From Qipengyuania spongiae (GTDB lineage: Bacteria > Pseudomonadota > Alphaproteobacteria > Sphingomonadales > Sphingomonadaceae): DNA of 64,000 bases. Positions 10,200 through 19,019 of this stretch are shown here, piece after piece (within the stretch, counting starts at the first letter, position 1; the number at the start of each line of letters is the position of its first letter). The position numbers were made by a program, and so were the translations under genes. The DNA lies in NCBI RefSeq assembly GCF_026168555.1, contig NZ_CP092471.1:72501-136500 (forward strand), read 5' to 3'. The notes under the pieces were generated by a model. That model saw only the letters and a list, made by a program, of their open reading frames with translations. It was not told the DNA's origin and made no database searches.

Positions 10200-10760
10200 T
10201 CAGACGCGTTCAAGCGTCACATTGCCGTTGGTGAACACGCACACGTCAGCGGCGACCGCCATCGCCTTGCGCGCGATCTGTTCGGGATCGTCTTCGTAAT
10301 CGACGAGTGCGCGGGCGGCGGCGAGCGCGTAATTTCCGCCGCTGCCGATCGCGGCGATCCCGCCATCGGGTTCGAGCACGTCGCCATTGCCGGTGAGGAC
10401 GAGGAGGTTGTCCTTGTCCGCGACGATCATCAGCGCTTCGAGATTGCGGAGATACTTGTCGGTGCGCCAGTCCTTGGTCAGCTCGACCGAGGCGCGCAGC
10501 AACTGGCCGCTATATTGCTCGAGCTTTTTTTCCAGACGTTCGAACAGGGTGAAGGCATCGGCGGTCGCACCGGCGAAGCCCGCGACCACCGCGTCGTCCT
10601 TGCCGATGCGGCGGACCTTGCGGGCGTTGGGCTTCATCACCGTATTACCCATCGAGACCTGTCCGTCGCCGGCAATCACCGTGGTGTCGCCGCGCTTGAC
10701 GCCGATGATGGTGGTGGAATGCCACTGGACGAGGCCGTGGCGTTCTGATCGTTCGCTCAT
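10200..10760 (-). CDS. hslV: ATP-dependent protease peptidase subunit HslV
   Basis: A 186-residue N-terminal threonine peptidase forming two hexameric rings with HslU. The catalytic threonine is in the [11 protein letters not shown] segment (Thr16), so a 15-residue leader must be removed. The GDGQVSMGN and [14 protein letters not shown] segments are typical of the family. The frame continues upstream of ATG 10760, but the added sequence is low-complexity Arg/Ser and not family-like. It is the first gene of the hslVU operon. Confidence 0.97.
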   Translation of the reverse strand: MSERSERHGLVQWHSTTIIGVKRGDTTVIAGDGQVSMGNTVMKPNARKVRRIGKDDAVVAGFAGATADAFTLFERLEKKLEQYSGQLLRASVELTKDWRTDKYLRNLEALMIVADKDNLLVLTGNGDVLEPDGGIAAIGSGGNYALAAARALVDYEDDPEQIARKAMAVAADVCVFTNGNVTLERV

Positions 10761-10815
10761 GGCGCGCGATATGGGGGGCAACGCTGCGCGATCAAGCGCG
10801 CTTTCGCCCCGGGGT

Positions 10816-11292
10816 TCAGGGCTGCGTCGGCCCCTGCGCGCCGGGGCCGATGCCGCCGACCTGGCCGATATTGCCGAACAGATCCTCGAGGAAGCCGCGC
10901 TCCCGGCCCAGCGTCGGCGTCTCGGCGCCGTCGGGCGAGAGATAGACGACCTGCTCGATGCCCGTCCGGTCGGCCGCGACGACATTGCCCGCCGCATCGA
11001 ACCGCACCGCGAGCACGGAATGCTCGTCGATCCGCGGCTGGACGAAGGGGCGCCGCGCAGTGGTGCTCGACACGTAATACCAGGTCGGCTGGCCGAACTG
11101 GCTGGTGAAGGTTGGCCGACCCAGCGTGCCTTCGACGCTGCGCTGGTTGTCGATGCCCGGCTGGATCGCGCCGGTCAGCACGGGGTCCACGATATAGCCG
11201 CGGCTCTCGCGGATCGAAGTGCAACCCGAAGCCGCGATCAGCGCCGTGCCGAGAAGCGCGGGAGCCACAATCCTGCGTGCGAAACCTGCCAT
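10816..11292 (-). CDS. bamE: Outer membrane protein assembly factor BamE-like lipoprotein (SmpA/OmlA)
   Basis: A 158-residue lipoprotein. The signal peptide ends in a lipobox (LIAASGC), giving an N-terminal lipidated cysteine. The mature part contains the SmpA/OmlA domain: a segment [20 protein letters not shown], then WYYVSSTT and [12 protein letters not shown]. BamE helps the BAM complex insert beta-barrel proteins into the outer membrane. The length is longer than E. coli BamE because of a Gly/Pro-rich tail. It is divergent from the Cbp3-type chaperone gene, with 190 bases between. ATG 11292 is preferred because it starts the signal peptide directly. Confidence 0.85.
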   Translation of the reverse strand: MAGFARRIVAPALLGTALIAASGCTSIRESRGYIVDPVLTGAIQPGIDNQRSVEGTLGRPTFTSQFGQPTWYYVSSTTARRPFVQPRIDEHSVLAVRFDAAGNVVAADRTGIEQVVYLSPDGAETPTLGRERGFLEDLFGNIGQVGGIGPGAQGPTQP

Positions 11293-11482
11293 AGCCGTCA
11301 CTTCAACTCCGTCCTGTTCCGTCACCGGGACGCTCGCGCTCGACGTCGCGCGCAATCCTGTCTATGCGGTCGCTCGCCTTAGGGACCCCGGGCGACGCGC
11401 GCAACTCGCGAAAGCCGGGCGCCTGAACCCCGAGGATTGAATTGCGCCTGAACGACCAGCCAAGCGAGGGCCCCCTGTTCCC

Positions 11483-11995
11483 ATGAATCTCATCAGCCGC
11501 CTGTTCCGCCCCCGCAAGGATCCGCGCGAGACCGTGCGTCCGCTCTGGCACCGCACGGTCGAAATCGCGCGCGAGCCGCAATGGTATGCCGATTGCGGCG
11601 TGGCCGATACGCTGGAGGGGCGCTTCGACATGGTCACCGTCGTCGTGGCTCTCGCGATGCTGCGGATGGAAAACGATCCCGAGCTGGGGCCGCTGACCGG
11701 TCCGCTGACCGAATGGTTCGTCGAGGACATGGACGGCCAGCTGCGCCAGTCGGGTGTCGGCGATCTCGTCGTCGGCAAGAAGATCGGCAAGCTGATGGGC
11801 ACGCTGGGCGGGCGGATCGGCGCCTATCGCCAGGGGCTCGCCGGAGGACGCGCGGCTCTGGCCGAGGCGGCGCGGCGCAACGTCACCATGGCCGACGAGA
11901 CGCGCGCCGACGCGCTCGCCGAACGGTTCGAGAGCCTGGCCGCGCGGCTCGCTGTGGTGGAACCGCAGGCCTTCGTTCGCGGAGAGATCGCATGA
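11483..11995 (+). CDS. Ubiquinol-cytochrome c chaperone family protein (Cbp3/UQCC1-like)
   Basis: A 170-residue soluble protein with the Ubiq_cyt_C_chap domain: LWHRTVEIAREPQWYA near the N-terminus, GRFDMVTVVVALAM, then the middle segment with VGDLVVGKKIGKLMG and GGRIGAYRQGL. In mitochondria Cbp3 assists cytochrome b maturation in the bc1 complex. Bacterial homologues are typical of alphaproteobacteria. The stop overlaps the start of the DUF177 gene (ATGA), so the two are translationally coupled. Confidence 0.85.
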   Translation: MNLISRLFRPRKDPRETVRPLWHRTVEIAREPQWYADCGVADTLEGRFDMVTVVVALAMLRMENDPELGPLTGPLTEWFVEDMDGQLRQSGVGDLVVGKKIGKLMGTLGGRIGAYRQGLAGGRAALAEAARRNVTMADETRADALAERFESLAARLAVVEPQAFVRGEIA

Positions 11996-12510
11996 CCGAG
12001 ACGGGCGAACTCAGCCGCATGGTACGCAGCGATGCCCTGCCAGCAAAGCCCGTGAGCATCGAGGCGAGCGAAGCCGAAATGCGCGCGCTCGCTGGGCGGT
12101 TCGGCCTTCCCGCGATCCACGCGCTGGAGGCCGAGGTGACGCTGGAACCCGATGGCGAAAAGGTCCGCGCGACGGGTCGGCTGACCGCGCGCTTCGACCA
12201 GTTCTGCGCGGTGTCCGGCGAACCTTTCGCGAACGGTGTGGACGAGGCGCTCGCGCTGGTCTTCGTGCCGGCGCGCGGCGGGCCGGTGTCTCCCGACGAA
12301 GAGATCGAGCTGGAAGCCGAGGAACTGGACGAGATCGAGTTCGAAGGCCAGTCGATCGACCTCGGCGAAGCCATCGCCCAGAGCCTCTCGCTCGCGATCG
12401 ATCCCTATGCCGAGGGTCCGGACGCGCAGACCGCGCGCATCGAAGCAGGCCTTGCCGACGAAGCCGCCAGCGGACCCTTCGCCGCCCTCGCCGCGCTGAA
12501 GAAGGACTAG
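11992..12510 (+). CDS. DUF177/YceD family protein
   Basis: A 172-residue protein of the YceD/DUF177 family. It has an N-terminal beta-rich region, the FDQFCAVSGEPF segment (one cysteine where other members carry more), and an acidic middle (EEIELEAEELDEIEFEG). It ends in the common PFAALAALKKD motif. Family members are linked with 23S rRNA maturation and with the rpmF-plsX region in many bacteria; here no rpmF follows. The start is fixed by the four-base overlap with the chaperone gene. It converges with ssb. Confidence 0.85.
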   Translation: MTETGELSRMVRSDALPAKPVSIEASEAEMRALAGRFGLPAIHALEAEVTLEPDGEKVRATGRLTARFDQFCAVSGEPFANGVDEALALVFVPARGGPVSPDEEIELEAEELDEIEFEGQSIDLGEAIAQSLSLAIDPYAEGPDAQTARIEAGLADEAASGPFAALAALKKD

Positions 12511-12547
12511 GTCCGCAAGCCCAAGCCCTTCCTTCCAGCCCCTCGAC

Positions 12548-13072
12548 TTAGAACGGAATGTCGTCGTCGAGGTCGTCGTAGTTCGAGCCGCCGCCCGAAC
12601 CCTGATTGCCGCCCCCGCTGCGCCAGTTGTCGCCGCCGCCCGAGGATTGGCCGCCGCCGCCCTGGTTCCAGCCACCGCCACCACTACCGCCACCGCGCTG
12701 GCCGCCACCGCTGCTGCCGCCCGGGCCATCGAGCATGGTCAGCGTGCCGTTGAAGCCGCGCAGAACGACTTCTGTGCTGTAGCGGTCCTGGCCGTTCTGA
12801 TCCTGCCACTTGCGGGTCTGGAGCTGGCCTTCGATGAAGACCTTGCTGCCCTTCTTGAGGTAGTTCTCACAGACGTTGATCAGGCCTTCGGAAAAGATCG
12901 CCACCGTGTGCCATTCGGTGCGTTCCTGCCGCTCGCCGGTGTTGCGATCCTTCCACTGCTCGCTGGTCGCAATGCGCAGATTGCAGACCTTTCCGCCGTT
13001 CTGGAAGCTGCGGACCTCCGGGTCCTGCCCGAGATTTCCGATCAGCATGACTTTGTTGAGGCTTCCGGCCAT
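12548..13072 (-). CDS. ssb: Single-stranded DNA-binding protein
   Basis: A 174-residue SSB. Residues 1-110 are the OB fold ([19 protein letters not shown], then [11 protein letters not shown] and WHTVAIFSE). A Gly-rich low-complexity linker of about 45 residues follows. The acidic tail ends in DDDIPF, which recruits replication and repair partners. It works as a tetramer on single-stranded DNA. It is a single gene, converging with the DUF177 gene. Confidence 0.97.
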   Translation of the reverse strand: MAGSLNKVMLIGNLGQDPEVRSFQNGGKVCNLRIATSEQWKDRNTGERQERTEWHTVAIFSEGLINVCENYLKKGSKVFIEGQLQTRKWQDQNGQDRYSTEVVLRGFNGTLTMLDGPGGSSGGGQRGGGSGGGGWNQGGGGQSSGGGDNWRSGGGNQGSGGGSNYDDLDDDIPF

Positions 13073-13162
13073 CGATTCGTCCCTTCGTAATTGTTGCCGC
13101 GGGCCTATCGAACGGGCGGGACAGGGACCAGTGCCGAATTCCGATTTATCCGGATCAAGAAC

Positions 13163-15052
13163 CTAGAGCCCCAGCGCCACCGCACTCCAATAGGTCAGTC
13201 CGGCAAAAACATAGGCCAGAACGAAGAGATAGACGGTCATGAAGATTGGCCAGCGCCACGAATTGGTCTCGCGCCGGGTGACGGCGATCGTCGAGAGGCA
13301 TTGCGGCGCGAAGACGAACCAGGCGAGGAAGGCGAGCGCGGTCGGCAGACTCCACTGCGCGGCGATCCGGCTGGTCACGCCCTGGGCTGCGACGTCCTCG
13401 TCCTCGGCATCGACTGCGTAGGTCGTGGCAAGCGCCGAGACCGCCACCTCGCGCGCGGCGAGCGCGGGAATGAGCGCGAGGCTGATCTCGCGGTTGAAGC
13501 CGATCGGCTCGAGCAAGGGATGCAGCCCGTCGGCGATCGTGCCGGCGAAGCTCGCATCGAGCTGGCTTTCACCCGGCTCGGCCTGCGGAAAGCTCAGCAG
13601 CAGCCACAGCGCGATCGTCGCCATGAAGATGATCGTGCCTGCGCGGCGCAGGAACACCCAGGCGCGCTGCCAAAGGCCGATGGCGATGTCCTTCAGCGCC
13701 GGCATCTGATAGCGCGGCATCTCCATGATGAAGCCGCTCGCCCCGCCTTTCGCCAGCGTCCTGCGCAGCACGAGGGCCACCACCATCGCGCCCACGATCC
13801 CCGCGACATAGAGCGCGAACAGCACCAGCCCCTGAAGGCCGATACCGGGACCGACACTGGTCGCCGGAATGAAGGCGGCGATGATCACGGCATAGACCGG
13901 CAACCGCGCCGAACAGGTCATCAGCGGCGCGATCAGGATCGTGGTCAACCGGTCCTTGGGGTCGGAAATGCTCCGCGTCGCCATGATGCCGGGGATCGCG
14001 CAGGCGAAGCTCGACAGCAGGGGAATGAAGCTTTTGCCCGACAGGCCGACGCCGGCCATCAGCCGGTCCATCAGGAAGGCGGCGCGAGCCATGTAGCCGG
14101 TCGCCTCCATCAGCAGGATGAAGAAGAACAGGATCACGATCTGCGGCAGGAACACCACCACCGATCCGACGCCGGCAAGCAGCCCTTCGGTGATCGCATC
14201 GCGCAGGAAGCCCTCGGGCAATGTATCCGTGACCCCACTCGACAGCAGGCTCACACCGCCTTCCAGCGCGTCGGCGAAGGGGGTTGCCCAAGCGAACACC
14301 GCCTGAAAGATCACGAAGAGCAGAGCGAACAGGATGACCGGCCCGATCCAGGGGTTCAGCAACACCCGGTCGGCCCCGTTCTCCATCAGATGGCGGGCCG
14401 ATTGCGACAGGATGGCGCCGCGCGCCATGTGCTTGGCCGCAAGGCGCCGTTCCGGCAGGCCGAGATGCCAACGGCTATGCGCCTCCTCGTCAGCGTGCGT
14501 TTCCGCCTCCGCGATCGCTTCGATCAGTTCGGCCAATCCCTTGCGCCGCACCGCGACAGTCGGGATCACCGGCACGCCGAGCGCCTGCGACAACGCCTCG
14601 GGATCGAGCGTCAGCCCATCGCGCTCGGCAAGGTCTACCATGTTTAGCGCGATCACCGTGGGCCGGCCAAGTTCGAGCACTTCCTGCACGAACACCAGAT
14701 GCTGTTCGAGATTGGCGGCATCGAGCACGGCAATCAACACGTCCGGCTGTGCCTCTCCCGCGAATTCGCCATGCACGACCTTGCGGGTAACTTCCTCGTC
14801 CGGGCTGGCGGCGTCGAAGCTGTAGGAGCCGGGCAGATCGATCAGTTCGATCATCTCGCCGTTCGTACCGTTGCGGCCCGGCAGGAGGAGGCGCCCGGCC
14901 TTACGTTCGACCGTGACGCCGGGATAGTTGGCGATCTTCTGGCGCGCGCCGGTCAGCGCGTTGAACAGCGCCGACTTGCCTGCATTGGGATTGCCGACCA
15001 GTGCCGCCGTGCGGAGCCGGGCGGAAACCGGCGCGGGATCGTCGCGGCTCAT
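13163..15052 (-). CDS. feoB: Ferrous iron transporter FeoB
   Basis: A 629-residue inner-membrane Fe(II) transporter. The cytosolic GTPase domain shows G1 GNPNAGKS at residues 20-27, G3 DLPGSYSF and G4 NMVD. It is followed by the membrane part with Gate motifs (SFACAIPGIMATR) and a second Gate region near EMPRYQMP. It is shorter than E. coli FeoB (773), but the core domains are present. Its start overlaps feoA by four bases, so the two form a feoAB operon. No feoC is seen. Confidence 0.96.
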   Translation of the reverse strand: MSRDDPAPVSARLRTAALVGNPNAGKSALFNALTGARQKIANYPGVTVERKAGRLLLPGRNGTNGEMIELIDLPGSYSFDAASPDEEVTRKVVHGEFAGEAQPDVLIAVLDAANLEQHLVFVQEVLELGRPTVIALNMVDLAERDGLTLDPEALSQALGVPVIPTVAVRRKGLAELIEAIAEAETHADEEAHSRWHLGLPERRLAAKHMARGAILSQSARHLMENGADRVLLNPWIGPVILFALLFVIFQAVFAWATPFADALEGGVSLLSSGVTDTLPEGFLRDAITEGLLAGVGSVVVFLPQIVILFFFILLMEATGYMARAAFLMDRLMAGVGLSGKSFIPLLSSFACAIPGIMATRSISDPKDRLTTILIAPLMTCSARLPVYAVIIAAFIPATSVGPGIGLQGLVLFALYVAGIVGAMVVALVLRRTLAKGGASGFIMEMPRYQMPALKDIAIGLWQRAWVFLRRAGTIIFMATIALWLLLSFPQAEPGESQLDASFAGTIADGLHPLLEPIGFNREISLALIPALAAREVAVSALATTYAVDAEDEDVAAQGVTSRIAAQWSLPTALAFLAWFVFAPQCLSTIAVTRRETNSWRWPIFMTVYLFVLAYVFAGLTYWSAVALGL

Positions 15053-15303
15053 CGCGCTTCCTCCGTCGCGGTATCGACCTCAATCGCCAGTGCGTGGGAC
15101 CGGCGGACCGCTATCGTCATGCGGCCGAGCCGCAGCGCCAGGGGATCGGCGGTGCCGAACACGCCGCGATGGGTAACGACAACTTCGGCGCCCTCGTCGA
15201 CCCCGAGAGCCCGCAGACGCTTCGCCTCGTCGCCCGCAATCGCGGACCAGTCCACGGCACGGATGACCGCCGGGGTCTGCTTGGCGAGGATATGGAGTTT
15301 CAT
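15049..15303 (-). CDS. feoA: Ferrous iron transport protein FeoA
   Basis: An 84-residue SH3-like protein that supports FeoB. It contains the FeoA segments EAKRLRALGVDEGAEV and DPLALRLGRMTIAVRR. ATG 15303 gives the expected length; the frame extends 43 codons upstream without family likeness. The stop overlaps feoB by four bases. A possible Fur-type operator lies just upstream. Confidence 0.92.
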   Translation of the reverse strand: MKLHILAKQTPAVIRAVDWSAIAGDEAKRLRALGVDEGAEVVVTHRGVFGTADPLALRLGRMTIAVRRSHALAIEVDTATEEAR

Positions 15304-15333
15304 TCTTCGCCCAATGGACGAAAAAGAGGCTAC

Positions 15334-15350
15334 TTGCAACCGATTGTCAA
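15334..15350. promoter_or_regulatory. Candidate Fur/Irr-type operator upstream of feoA
   Basis: TTGCAACCGATTGTCAA is an imperfect dyad (five of seven outer positions pair) 31 bases upstream of the feoA start. Iron regulators of alphaproteobacteria bind AT-rich dyads at such positions, and feoAB is a usual target. The match is weak and is inferred mainly from context. Confidence 0.25.
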
Positions 15351-15359
15351 TAGCGCGAA

Positions 15360-16064
15360 CTATCTTGCGGGGTAGCGCAGGCGGCCTAGGAAACGCGTTA
15401 CGCTGAAGCTTTCGCGATCGGGATTGAGCCATTTGGCCTTCGTCTTCTCGAACCGCATCACGCCCTCGATCCGCCGGTCGAGGAAGGCGCGGGTCTCGGC
15501 CTTGTCCTCGCTCTCGTCACTGACGAAGACGGCGAGCGTCGCCCCGTAGATCGAGCCCAGCATGGCGCGCTTGGTGTAGTGATTGTAATCGGTCGCGGTG
15601 TCCCCGGCGAGGCGCCACATCACGTCCGCGCTGTGCCATCCGGTCCTCAGCGCGCGGGCGGCGTTCTGCGGCATGGCCATGATGGCGAGCGCGCGGCGCA
15701 ACGCCTCTTCCTGCCCCCGCACCGCGTCGAGCCGGAATTGCACGAGGCTGCGGATACGCTCGCGGATCGGCATTTTCGTCAGGTCCGCAGGCGGAAGCGC
15801 GTCGGCCATCTCGATATCGATGGCCTCGATCCAGGCACCGATCATGTCCATCGCCCGCCCGCCGGGCGCCATGGAGGAGAAGGCCAGCCGCGCGACGTCG
15901 CCATCGACCCCGGCCTGTTGCGCGGCCATGTCGAGCGCTTCCTCGCTCCAACCGTCGAAGACGGCCGCGTCGGCGATCAGCGGCGCGAGATGCAACCGCA
16001 ATTCGTCCAGCGTCATCTCCGCCGGAGCGATGGCGCTATCGCCCGTGTCGATTCCTGCGCTCAC
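15360..16064 (-). CDS. COQ9 family protein (ubiquinone biosynthesis)
   Basis: A 234-residue protein of the COQ9 family, a TetR-like fold that binds lipids and supports ubiquinone synthesis (COQ7 partner in eukaryotes). Visible family segments are GWSEEALDMAA, IRERIRSLVQFRLDA, and the C-terminal GWHSADVMWRLAGDTATDYN with YTKRAMLGSIYGAT. The start is GTG 16064, which overlaps the stop of the ankyrin gene (GTGA), so the two genes are coupled. It ends 57 bases before the feoA start on the same strand. Confidence 0.9.
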   Translation of the reverse strand: MSAGIDTGDSAIAPAEMTLDELRLHLAPLIADAAVFDGWSEEALDMAAQQAGVDGDVARLAFSSMAPGGRAMDMIGAWIEAIDIEMADALPPADLTKMPIRERIRSLVQFRLDAVRGQEEALRRALAIMAMPQNAARALRTGWHSADVMWRLAGDTATDYNHYTKRAMLGSIYGATLAVFVSDESEDKAETRAFLDRRIEGVMRFEKTKAKWLNPDRESFSVTRFLGRLRYPAR

Positions 16065-16666
16065 CGCAGTTCCGGGCCGTAGCTTCGGGACGCGCCGTCC
16101 GCACCCTGCTGGCCGCTGTCGAGCGCTTCGAGCAGCTGCGTGTTGCCGCTCGCCAACTGCGCATAGTCGCGGGCCGAGCGGCCCGAATTGTCATTGCGGT
16201 CGGGATTGGCGCCGTTCTTCACCAGCAGACGGATCATTGCCGGATCGCGCCGGTGGATCGCCGAAATGAGCGGCGTCTCGCCCGAAGAATTGGTCACGTC
16301 GACTCGCGCGCCGGCCTTGACCAGCGCCTCGATCCCCTCGACGAAGCCGAGGCTGGCGGCGACCTGGAGCGGGGTGGTGCCGTTCTTGTCCTCGATATTG
16401 GGATTCGCGCCCTTGGCCGTCAGGAAACGGATCCACACCGCGTCGCGGCGCTGCGTCACGATATGGAGCGCGCTTTCCCCGCTGGCGATGTCCCGGGTGT
16501 TGACGATGATGGTGCCCGGCTGGGACAGTGCATCGGTCACCGCGTCGCCATCGCGATCGCGCACGGCTTTGAGGAATTCGTAACCGGGGGAAAAGCTTTG
16601 GGCGGCGGCCGGCAACGGTGCCAGAACCGCGGCAATCAAAGCCGTCGAAACGATAATCGCGCGCAT
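16061..16666 (-). CDS. Exported ankyrin-repeat protein
   Basis: A 201-residue protein with a signal peptide (ALIAAVLAPLPAAAQ) followed by about four ankyrin repeats. Examples are GESALHIVTQRRDAVWIRFL, NGTTPLQVAASLGFVEGIEA and GETPLISAIHRRDPAMIRLL. It is probably periplasmic, where such repeats mediate protein contacts. Partner unknown. A GTG one codon upstream could also serve as start. It is translationally coupled to COQ9. Confidence 0.85.
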   Translation of the reverse strand: MRAIIVSTALIAAVLAPLPAAAQSFSPGYEFLKAVRDRDGDAVTDALSQPGTIIVNTRDIASGESALHIVTQRRDAVWIRFLTAKGANPNIEDKNGTTPLQVAASLGFVEGIEALVKAGARVDVTNSSGETPLISAIHRRDPAMIRLLVKNGANPDRNDNSGRSARDYAQLASGNTQLLEALDSGQQGADGASRSYGPELR

Positions 16667-16740
16667 CACGCCTGTAATCCTTCGTGTCTTTTTGCGCCAA
16701 TCGGGGGAGCGACCCCTTGCTCCGATCCGGTTAGCAGACC

Positions 16741-17358
16741 ATGAACCGCGATGCCATGCCCCGCTTGCCCGCCCTTACCTCGCTCGCCCTTGCTCTCGCT
16801 CTCACGCTCGCCGCCTGCGGCAGCGATGCGCCCGCGGACCCGCCGCCGCTCGAAGGCGCGGCGCTTGGCGGCGACTTCACTCTGACGGGCGAGGACGGCA
16901 AACCGATCAGCTGGAAGGATTTTAACGGCAAGTACCGGACGATCTATTTCGGCTACGCCTTTTGCCCCGACGTCTGCCCGACCGACAACCAGCGGGCGAT
17001 GGCCGGGCTCAGGCTCTTTGCCGAAGAACATCCCGAGCGCGCGGCGCAGGTTCAGCCGCTCTTCGTCAGCGTCGATCCCGATCGCGATACGCCGCAGGTG
17101 CTGACCCAGTTCACCGACGCCTTCCACCCCCGCCTGATCGGAATGACCGGCGAGCCCGACAATCTGGAAGGGATCGCCAAGACCTTCGGCGTCACCTTCC
17201 ACGTCCCCGACGAAAGCGAGCGCGGCGATGGCGGCTATCTGGTCGACCATTCCACGGTGACGCTGCTGTTCGATCCCGAAGGCAAGCCACTGGCCACCCT
17301 GCCGACCGATCTCGGCCCCGAAGCGGTCGCCGCGGAACTGGAAAAATGGGTTCGCTGA
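16741..17358 (+). CDS. SCO1/SenC/PrrC family copper chaperone lipoprotein
   Basis: A 205-residue thioredoxin-fold protein that helps load copper into the CuA site of cytochrome oxidase. The lipobox LTLAAC suggests a lipid anchor in the periplasm. Copper ligands are visible: FCPDVCP with Cys75 and Cys79, and VDHST with His170. The stop lies inside the YcgN gene, which starts 13 bases earlier, so the genes are coupled. ATG 16741 is in an intergenic space of 71 bases from the divergent ankyrin gene. Confidence 0.93.
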   Translation: MNRDAMPRLPALTSLALALALTLAACGSDAPADPPPLEGAALGGDFTLTGEDGKPISWKDFNGKYRTIYFGYAFCPDVCPTDNQRAMAGLRLFAEEHPERAAQVQPLFVSVDPDRDTPQVLTQFTDAFHPRLIGMTGEPDNLEGIAKTFGVTFHVPDESERGDGGYLVDHSTVTLLFDPEGKPLATLPTDLGPEAVAAELEKWVR

Positions 17359-17801
17359 GAGAGCGTTTCTGGGAGCTGCCCCTCGCCGATCTCACGACGC
17401 CCGAATGGGAGGCGCTGTGCGACGGATGCGGCCGCTGCTGCCTGCATAAGGTCGAGGACGAGGACACGGGCGAGGTCGCCGACACCAATGTCGCGTGCAA
17501 GCTCCTCGACTGCGCCAGCGGAAATTGCAGCGACTACAGGCATCGCAAGGCCTTCGTGCCCGATTGCCTGCAACTGACGCCGAAACTGGCGGGCGAGATC
17601 GAATGGCTGCCCCAGACCTGCGCCTATGTCCGCCGAGCGCACGGCCGCCCGCTGCCCGGCTGGCACTATCTCCTTTCCGGTGACCGCGAGGCTGTCATCC
17701 GCGCGGGGGTTTCCGCCGCCGGCCGCGTGATCAGCGAGACCCGCGCCGGTCCGCTCGAACACCATATCGTCGAGTGGGAGACAGAGGACGATCAGGCATG
17801 A
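17346..17801 (+). CDS. YcgN family cysteine-cluster protein (UPF0260)
   Basis: A 151-residue cytoplasmic protein. It contains the N-terminal cluster CDGCGRCCLHK and further cysteines (CKLLDC, CSDY, DCLQLTP), as expected for UPF0260, a family thought to bind zinc or an Fe-S cluster. It contains WLPQTCAYVRRAHGRPLPGW, a conserved block. Function is not established. It overlaps the SCO gene upstream and the metallopeptidase gene downstream (ATGA), so it is the middle of a three-gene unit. Confidence 0.88.
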   Translation: MGSLRERFWELPLADLTTPEWEALCDGCGRCCLHKVEDEDTGEVADTNVACKLLDCASGNCSDYRHRKAFVPDCLQLTPKLAGEIEWLPQTCAYVRRAHGRPLPGWHYLLSGDREAVIRAGVSAAGRVISETRAGPLEHHIVEWETEDDQA

Positions 17802-18520
17802 TCGAATGGTTGCGCGAGGCCGGGCGCGCGCCGACGGTGGAGCTGTCCGGGCGGACCTTGCCCATCGAACTGCGGCGGCATCCCACCGCCAAGCGGCTGA
17901 CCCTGCGGCTCGCCCCGGATGGCAGCGCGGTGCGCGTCACTCTGCCACGCTGGGGCCGGTCCTCCGAAGCGGTGCGCTTCGCCGCCTCCCGCCGCGACTG
18001 GCTCGAGGCCCAGCTCGCCAAGGTGCCGCGCGCGCAGGACCCGTTGCAGCGCGGCACGCTGCGCCATCGCGGGGAGCAACTCGCGATAGATTGGCAGGCC
18101 AGCCTCCCTCGCCGACCTGAAATCGCGGACGGAAAGCTGCGCGTCGGCGGCCCGCGCGAAACGCTGGCGAAGCGTCTTCAGCGCTGGCTCGAAGGCGAGG
18201 CGCAGGCGCTGATGCAGACCGACCTCGCCGAACTGGCACCCCGCGCCGGAACCGCGGTCACCAGCCTGCGCCTCAGCCGCGCCCAGCGCCGCTGGGGCAG
18301 CTGTTCGAGCCGGGGCGTCCTCCGCATCAACTGGCGGCTGGTGCAGGCCCCGGACTTCGTTCGCCGCTCGGTGGTCGCGCACGAGGTCGCCCATCTCGTG
18401 CATTTCGACCACTCGCCCGCCTTCCATGCCTTGCTCGAGCGGATCTACGGCGGCCCTCTCGCCCAAGCCGACAGCTGGCTGCGCGACCATGGCCGCGCCC
18501 TTTATTCCGATTTCGGCTGA
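17798..18520 (+). CDS. YgjP/DUF45-type zinc metallopeptidase
   Basis: A 240-residue protein with a central QRRWGSCSS motif and the zinc site HEVAHLVHFDHS (HExxH plus a downstream His), typical of the YgjP-like gluzincins related to SprT. The N-terminal part is a beta-rich domain (RRHPTAKRLTLRLAPDG). The substrate is unknown. The start overlaps the stop of the YcgN gene by four bases; a GTG eight codons upstream is less likely. Confidence 0.88.
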   Translation: MIEWLREAGRAPTVELSGRTLPIELRRHPTAKRLTLRLAPDGSAVRVTLPRWGRSSEAVRFAASRRDWLEAQLAKVPRAQDPLQRGTLRHRGEQLAIDWQASLPRRPEIADGKLRVGGPRETLAKRLQRWLEGEAQALMQTDLAELAPRAGTAVTSLRLSRAQRRWGSCSSRGVLRINWRLVQAPDFVRRSVVAHEVAHLVHFDHSPAFHALLERIYGGPLAQADSWLRDHGRALYSDFG

Positions 18521-18575
18521 GGCAGCCTGCCCGACACGCTGGCATAGCGGGGCGCGAAGCCCTATCTTGCCCCCC

Positions 18576-19019
18576 ATGCGCATGATCAGCCGATTCAATC
18601 CCGCGGGCGGCATCCGCGATTTCTGGGACGAGTTCCGCAAGCCCAATCCCCTGCGCCTGCCGATCCTTCTCGTCTCAACCATCCCGATGGCGCTGACCGT
18701 GTGGTGGGCGATGGGCGAGAAAGTGATCGCTCCGCCCGAACGGCCCAAAGTAACCTACATCTCGACCCTTCCCGAAGGCCGGACGGACGAGGAAATCCGT
18801 GCCTCCAATATCGAGAACCAGCGCTACAACGACCGCATTCGCGCGCTTCAGGCCGAACGCGACGAGGAAGTGCGCGACATGTACCGCCAGCTCGGCCGTG
18901 CCACCGGGCTCGACGTCGATGCGATGGAGGCAGAGATCCAGGCGGATCGCGCCGAACAGCAAGCGCCTTCGCAGACCCGTTCCCGCAGCGATGGCGGGAG
19001 CGACGCCGATCCCCGCTGA
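18576..19019 (+). CDS. Single-pass membrane protein with coiled-coil-like tail, unknown function
   Basis: A 147-residue protein. A short N-terminal cytoplasmic part (RDFWDEFRKPNPLRL) is followed by one membrane helix (PILLVSTIPMALTVWWAMG). The tail is charged and probably helical (NDRIRALQAERDEEVRDMYR) and ends in Arg/Ser-rich sequence. I do not recognise a named family. A second ATG two codons later could be the true start. The 3' end overlaps ribD by 29 bases in another frame. Confidence 0.65.
   Translation: MRMISRFNPAGGIRDFWDEFRKPNPLRLPILLVSTIPMALTVWWAMGEKVIAPPERPKVTYISTLPEGRTDEEIRASNIENQRYNDRIRALQAERDEEVRDMYRQLGRATGLDVDAMEAEIQADRAEQQAPSQTRSRSDGGSDADPR

Noticed and set aside
8765..10234. 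489-codon open frame on the + strand across hslU
   Set aside because: Antisense shadow of hslU; composition is Arg/Asp-rich, without motifs, and hslU on the opposite strand is certain.
10715..10760. Long N-terminal leader of HslV as an anomaly
   Set aside because: Alphaproteobacterial HslV proteins commonly start about 7-15 residues before the catalytic Thr, so this is normal.
12548..12760. Repetitive CCGCC tracts in ssb as a tandem repeat element
   Set aside because: They encode the Gly-rich linker of SSB and are explained by codon use.
13091..14647. 518-codon open frame on the + strand across feoB
   Set aside because: Antisense shadow in high-GC DNA; full of Arg/His/Gln and without domain likeness, while feoB is clear.
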